This document shows positions 61,003 through 64,000 of a stretch of 64,000 bases of DNA, in pieces. The stretch spans positions 2,170,001 to 2,234,000 of the forward strand of contig NZ_CP116871.1 of assembly GCF_031885415.1 (NCBI RefSeq), in the 5' to 3' direction. The first letter of the stretch is position 1; each line of letters begins with the position of its first letter. The notes under the pieces were generated by a model that saw nothing but the letters and a program-made list of their open reading frames with translations, made no database searches and was not told where the DNA came from. This stretch comes from Microbacterium forte (lineage in GTDB: Bacteria; Actinomycetota; Actinomycetes; Actinomycetales; Microbacteriaceae). Position numbers and translations under genes: made by a program.

Positions 61003-61148
61003 AAGGCTGAGTGCCGGGTGGGAATCCGGCATCGTCGAGAAACTCCGGCGGATGTGCGCAGCTCACACCCAGGGGCGCTGACGCGCACTGCACGCACGGG
61101 CTCCTGAAAGCAAGCCCCCTGCGCTCCACAGCCGACGATGTTTCACTG

Positions 61149-62729
61149 ATGTCGATGTCGAATTCTGCTGCCGTTTCCCCTGCGTCCACTTCCATCCGGG
61201 TGAGCGTGGTCGTCCCTGTGTTCCGACCGGGAGCGGCATTCGACGAACTCATCGACTCCCTCGACCGACAGACGCTCGATCACGACCGGTTCGAGGTGCT
61301 GCTGTGCGACGACGGCTCGGGCGAGGAGACGGCCGCGCGATTGGTCGAGATCGCGCGCGATCGCGACTACGTGCGCGTGGCGTACCTTGCGCATTCGGGG
61401 TGGCCGGGAACCCCGCGCAACCACGGCATCGACGATGCACGCGGCACGTACATCCAGTTCGTCGATCAGGACGACTGGCTCTACGACGGCGCCCTCGAAG
61501 CCCTCTGCGACTATGCCGACCAGCACTCCTCCGATGTCGTGGTGGGCAAGGAGGTCGGCATCGGCCGCCGGCTGCCGAGCCGGATCTTCCGGAAGGACGT
61601 GCCCCGGGCGCGCCTCGGCGAGGATCCGCTGCTCGAGATGCTGACGCCGCACAAGATGTTCCGCACCTCGTTCCTGCGCGAGAACCGCATCCGCTTCCCC
61701 GACGGCAAGGTGCGGCTCGAAGATCACCTGTTCGTGATGCGGGCATACTTCGAGGCGTCGACGATCTCGATCCTCGCGAGCCAGCCCTGCTACGCGTGGG
61801 TCAAGCATGCGGGCAGCGCGAGCTCGTCGCGCATCGAGCCGGAGACGTACTTCCCTCATCTCGAGGCCGTTCTCGACCTGGTCGAGCGTTTCACCGAGCC
61901 CGGGCGACTGCGCGACAGGCTGCTGCGTCACTGGTTCCGCGGAAAGATCCTGAAGCGGCTGACCGGCAAGAAGTTCCTCGGCTATCCGGATGAGTATCGC
62001 GACTGTCTGATCGACGTGGTCGGGCCGCTCGCGAAGCGCCGATTCGGACCGGGCGTCGACGGCGGCCTGTCGTTCCCGAACCGCATCCGGGCAGGGCTGC
62101 TGCGCGCCGATCGGCGGGCCGACCTGGTGAGCTTCGCACGGTTCGAGATGGAGATGAAATGCCGCGCGGTCGTGACGTCGGCCCGGTGGTCGCGGGGTGG
62201 CGGCCTGTATCTGACGTTCGACGTCTCGGTCACCCGCGATGGACAGGAAGCCCTCGTGTTCGAACACGGCACGGGGCGTCTGACCTCGTTGCCGGTGTCG
62301 ATGGACGGCCTGCCGACCGCTCTGCTCGAAGCAGGGCGCGAGCTGCAGAACGATCAGGTCGAGCTGGTGCTGCGCGACAAGGCCGCAGGGGTCGAGCGTC
62401 GCATCGCCTCCGTGCATCCGCGCAGCCTCGGTGCGATCTCGGTCGCGATCGATCCGCTGAAGGTGTTCGGGCCTGCCGACGAGTCACGCGGCGCGAAGCT
62501 GTTCGTGACGGTCAGGCGGGCGGGGTGGACGTTCGACGTGCCCCTCACCGCGGATGCCGAGACCCTCGCGGCCGCGGGGCACTCGCCGCTGCTCGCGGGT
62601 CGCACGTGCACGCCGGTCGTCGGGCGTGGCGGTTCTGTCGAGCTGCGCCGGCAGTGGCCCGGTGGGCGGCTCAAGGACCTGGCCGGCCGTGCGGTGCGCC
62701 GCGTGCGGAGCGGGTCGCGCAAGAAGTGA
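61149..62729 (+). CDS. Family 2 glycosyltransferase
   Basis: This 526-residue protein has a GT-A domain in residues 15-260: VSVVVPVFRPGAAFDELI, VLLCDDGSGEETA and the DxD-like FVDQDDWLYDGA, with GTPRNHGIDDARG between. The second half (from about 330) is a beta-rich domain with the repeated look of a carbohydrate-recognition or cell-wall-anchoring module. It probably transfers a sugar to cell-surface glycan or teichoic-acid-like polymer. Two nearby ATGs (61149 and 61155) are possible starts, neither with a strong ribosome site. It is convergent with the methionine aminopeptidase, three bases apart. Confidence 0.85.
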   Translation: MSMSNSAAVSPASTSIRVSVVVPVFRPGAAFDELIDSLDRQTLDHDRFEVLLCDDGSGEETAARLVEIARDRDYVRVAYLAHSGWPGTPRNHGIDDARGTYIQFVDQDDWLYDGALEALCDYADQHSSDVVVGKEVGIGRRLPSRIFRKDVPRARLGEDPLLEMLTPHKMFRTSFLRENRIRFPDGKVRLEDHLFVMRAYFEASTISILASQPCYAWVKHAGSASSSRIEPETYFPHLEAVLDLVERFTEPGRLRDRLLRHWFRGKILKRLTGKKFLGYPDEYRDCLIDVVGPLAKRRFGPGVDGGLSFPNRIRAGLLRADRRADLVSFARFEMEMKCRAVVTSARWSRGGGLYLTFDVSVTRDGQEALVFEHGTGRLTSLPVSMDGLPTALLEAGRELQNDQVELVLRDKAAGVERRIASVHPRSLGAISVAIDPLKVFGPADESRGAKLFVTVRRAGWTFDVPLTADAETLAAAGHSPLLAGRTCTPVVGRGGSVELRRQWPGGRLKDLAGRAVRRVRSGSRKK

Positions 62730-62732
62730 CGA

Positions 62733-63521
62733 TCAGCGCGGGAGCGTGAGGATCTCGGCTCCGGTCTCGGTGATCGCGATCGTGTGCTCGGTGTGGGCTG
62801 TGCGGCAGCCGGTGGCGCTGCGGAGGGTCCAGCCGTCGGCGTCGGTCACCAGCACGTCGGTGTCGACCATGACCCACGGTTCGAGCGCGAGCAGCAGACC
62901 AGGGCGCAGCGTGTAGCCACGACCGGGGCGCCCAGCGTTCGCGACGTGCGGGTCCTGATGCATCGTCGAGCCGATGCCATGGCCCCCGAACTCGAGGTTG
63001 ATCGGGTAGCCGGCATCGCCGAGCACCGTGCCGATCGCGTGCGAGAGGTCGCCGATGCGGGCGCCCGGGCGGGCGACGGCGATGGCCGCGGCGAGCGCCC
63101 GTTCGGTCGCGTCGATCATCGCCAGATCCGCGGATGCGGCATCGTCGGTGGATCCGACACTGTCGCCGACCACGAAGCTGATGGCGGCATCCGCCGAGAT
63201 CCCGTGCAGAGTGACCGCGAGATCGAGGGTGAGCAGGTCGCCGTCCGCGAGCGCGTAGTCGTGCGGCATCCCGTGCAGCACCGCATCGTTCACCGCGGTG
63301 CAGACGTAGTGTCCGAAGGGCCCGCGGCCGAACGACGGGGCGTAGTCGACGTAGCAGGACACTGCGCCGGCGTCCTCGATCATCTGCTTCGTCCAGCGGT
63401 CGAGGTCGAGCAGGTTCACGCCGACCGTCGTGCGCTGCTTCAGCGACTGCAGGATGCTGCCGACGAGCGCCCCGGCATCCCTCGCCCGGGCGAGCTGGTC
63501 GTCGTTGAGGATCTCGATCAT
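62733..63521 (-). CDS. map: Type I methionine aminopeptidase
   Basis: This 262-residue enzyme removes the N-terminal Met from new proteins. The five metal ligands are visible: Asp in LLTLDLAVTL, Asp in ISADAAISF, His in GGHGIGSTMHQDPHV, Glu in LALEPWVMV and Glu in HTEHTIAI. The ISADAA in place of the common NGW-GD is a small deviation. It stands apart from ribosomal genes, so it is probably an additional copy. It is divergent from an XRE regulator with a direct repeat between them. Confidence 0.9.
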   Translation of the reverse strand: MIEILNDDQLARARDAGALVGSILQSLKQRTTVGVNLLDLDRWTKQMIEDAGAVSCYVDYAPSFGRGPFGHYVCTAVNDAVLHGMPHDYALADGDLLTLDLAVTLHGISADAAISFVVGDSVGSTDDAASADLAMIDATERALAAAIAVARPGARIGDLSHAIGTVLGDAGYPINLEFGGHGIGSTMHQDPHVANAGRPGRGYTLRPGLLLALEPWVMVDTDVLVTDADGWTLRSATGCRTAHTEHTIAITETGAEILTLPR

Positions 63522-63558
63522 TGTGGTCTCCGCATTCGGCGTCGTGGTCAGTCCAATA

Positions 63559-63586
63559 ACTATCCCGGTAATACTATCCCGGTATT
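63559..63586. promoter_or_regulatory. Tandem 14-base repeats in the divergent map/XRE promoter
   Basis: ACTATCCCGGTAAT and ACTATCCCGGTATT follow each other directly and differ by one base. Each contains TATCCCGGTA, with internal symmetry around CCGG. A dimeric XRE protein could bind them; TATTAG in the second copy could be the -10 of the XRE gene. Confidence 0.65.
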
Positions 63587-63597
63587 AGAATGGGCAC

Positions 63598-63879
63598 ATG
63601 ATGGTTCGCATGCCCCTGACTCCCGCCGAGGTCGAACGCGGAGAGCGTCTCGGCGCCCTGCTGCGGCGAGCGCGCGGCGAGCGGTCGATGCTGAGCGTCG
63701 CCCTCGACGCGGGCGTCTCACCCGAGACTCTGCGCAAGATCGAGTCGGGTCGGGTCGCGACTCCCGCCTTCTCGACCATCGCGGCGATCGCCGGTGTGCT
63801 GCACCTCTCGCTCGATTCGGTCTGGGCCGAGATCGAGCCGCCGGTGCACGCGATCGGTCGTGCGCAGGTCGCGTCCTGA
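63598..63879 (+). CDS. XRE-family helix-turn-helix regulator
   Basis: This 93-residue protein is a single Cro/C1-type helix-turn-helix: RLGALLRRARGERSMLSVA, then LDAGVSPETLRKIESGRVATPAFSTIAAIA (in two blocks), with the conserved IESG. It is likely a repressor acting on the tandem repeats just upstream, controlling itself and perhaps map. It is followed after one base by an SDR gene and may be in the same operon. Confidence 0.85.
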   Translation: MMVRMPLTPAEVERGERLGALLRRARGERSMLSVALDAGVSPETLRKIESGRVATPAFSTIAAIAGVLHLSLDSVWAEIEPPVHAIGRAQVAS

Positions 63880-63880
63880 G

Positions 63881-64000
63881 ATGGCGCATGCGCTGATCAC
63901 GGGCAGCTCGCGAGGCATCGGTCGCGCGGTCGCTCAGGCGTTCGCCCGCCGAGGCGACCATGTCGTCGTGCACTACGGCCGCGATCGGGATGCCGCAGAG
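63881..64000 (+). CDS. Short-chain dehydrogenase/reductase (3' partial)
   Basis: Only the first 40 residues lie in the window. The cofactor motif TGSSRGIGRAVA and the strand-2 segment VVVHYGRDRDAA are clear, and the Arg may favour NADP. The ATG lies one base after the XRE stop codon. Confidence 0.85.
   Translation, partial: MAHALITGSSRGIGRAVAQAFARRGDHVVVHYGRDRDAAE

Noticed and set aside
1..64000. tRNA, rRNA or riboswitch genes
   Set aside because: No cloverleaf, rRNA core or known riboswitch motif was recognised by reading; a covariance-model search was not possible here.

Overview
The window is high-GC DNA from an actinobacterium, most likely a Microbacteriaceae such as Microbacterium. This is inferred from the codon use, the many GTG starts and candidate leaderless starts, a PadR-UbiB pair, and a small protein at 50755-51084 that resembles a family common in Microbacteriaceae. 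No rRNA, tRNA or CRISPR array was seen.

Layout. Positions 1-1.6 kb hold the end of an OmpR-type response regulator and an arsR-arsC pair whose ArsC carries an extra N-terminal helix-turn-helix-like region. Positions 1.7-11.7 kb look like an acquired, defence-type island. The DNA is visibly less GC-rich than the rest. It carries a NACHT NTPase with a nuclease-like N-terminus, an unrecognised protein of about 1250 residues ending in a PD-(D/E)XK nuclease motif, two homologous antitoxin-like proteins (one paired with a RES-domain toxin, one orphan), and a frameshifted gene. Positions 12-20.8 kb return to core-like DNA: a zinc alcohol dehydrogenase, a methyltransferase, a flavin disulfide reductase, two membrane proteins and an Ynj-like ABC importer. 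Positions 20.9-28.3 kb hold a radical SAM protein and a copper operon (copZ-like chaperone, secreted metal protein, CopA-type and CopB-type ATPases) behind two CsoR-type operators.

Positions 28.3-34.3 kb form a fructan/sucrose locus: a GH32 hydrolase, a three-gene ABC importer without its own ATPase, a divergent LacI regulator and two similar operators. Positions 34.4-49.1 kb are a large catabolic region: two histidinol-dehydrogenase-family enzymes, two SDRs, an HpcH/HpaI aldolase, a nitrilase-family amidohydrolase, a double cupin, a double SnoaL-like protein, an alpha/beta hydrolase, a second sugar-type ABC importer, and LysR and LacI regulators. Four copies of an ATACGTAT-type palindrome in front of three of its transcription units suggest that one LacI regulon ties together much of it. 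The substrate is not recognisable from the sequence, so this may be an undescribed pathway.

Positions 49.1-64 kb carry transporters (two MFS, one BCCT), a MarR-controlled group with three matching 5-5-5 palindromes, stress-type small proteins (CsbD), a two-domain NAD-binding protein, UbiB/PadR, a glycosyltransferase, a methionine aminopeptidase, an XRE regulator and the start of an SDR. Strong hairpins sit between several convergent gene pairs, and two hairpins sit inside transporter operons. Two families of intergenic repeats were found: a pair of 75-nt palindromic units, and a tandem array fused to a 69-nt hairpin.
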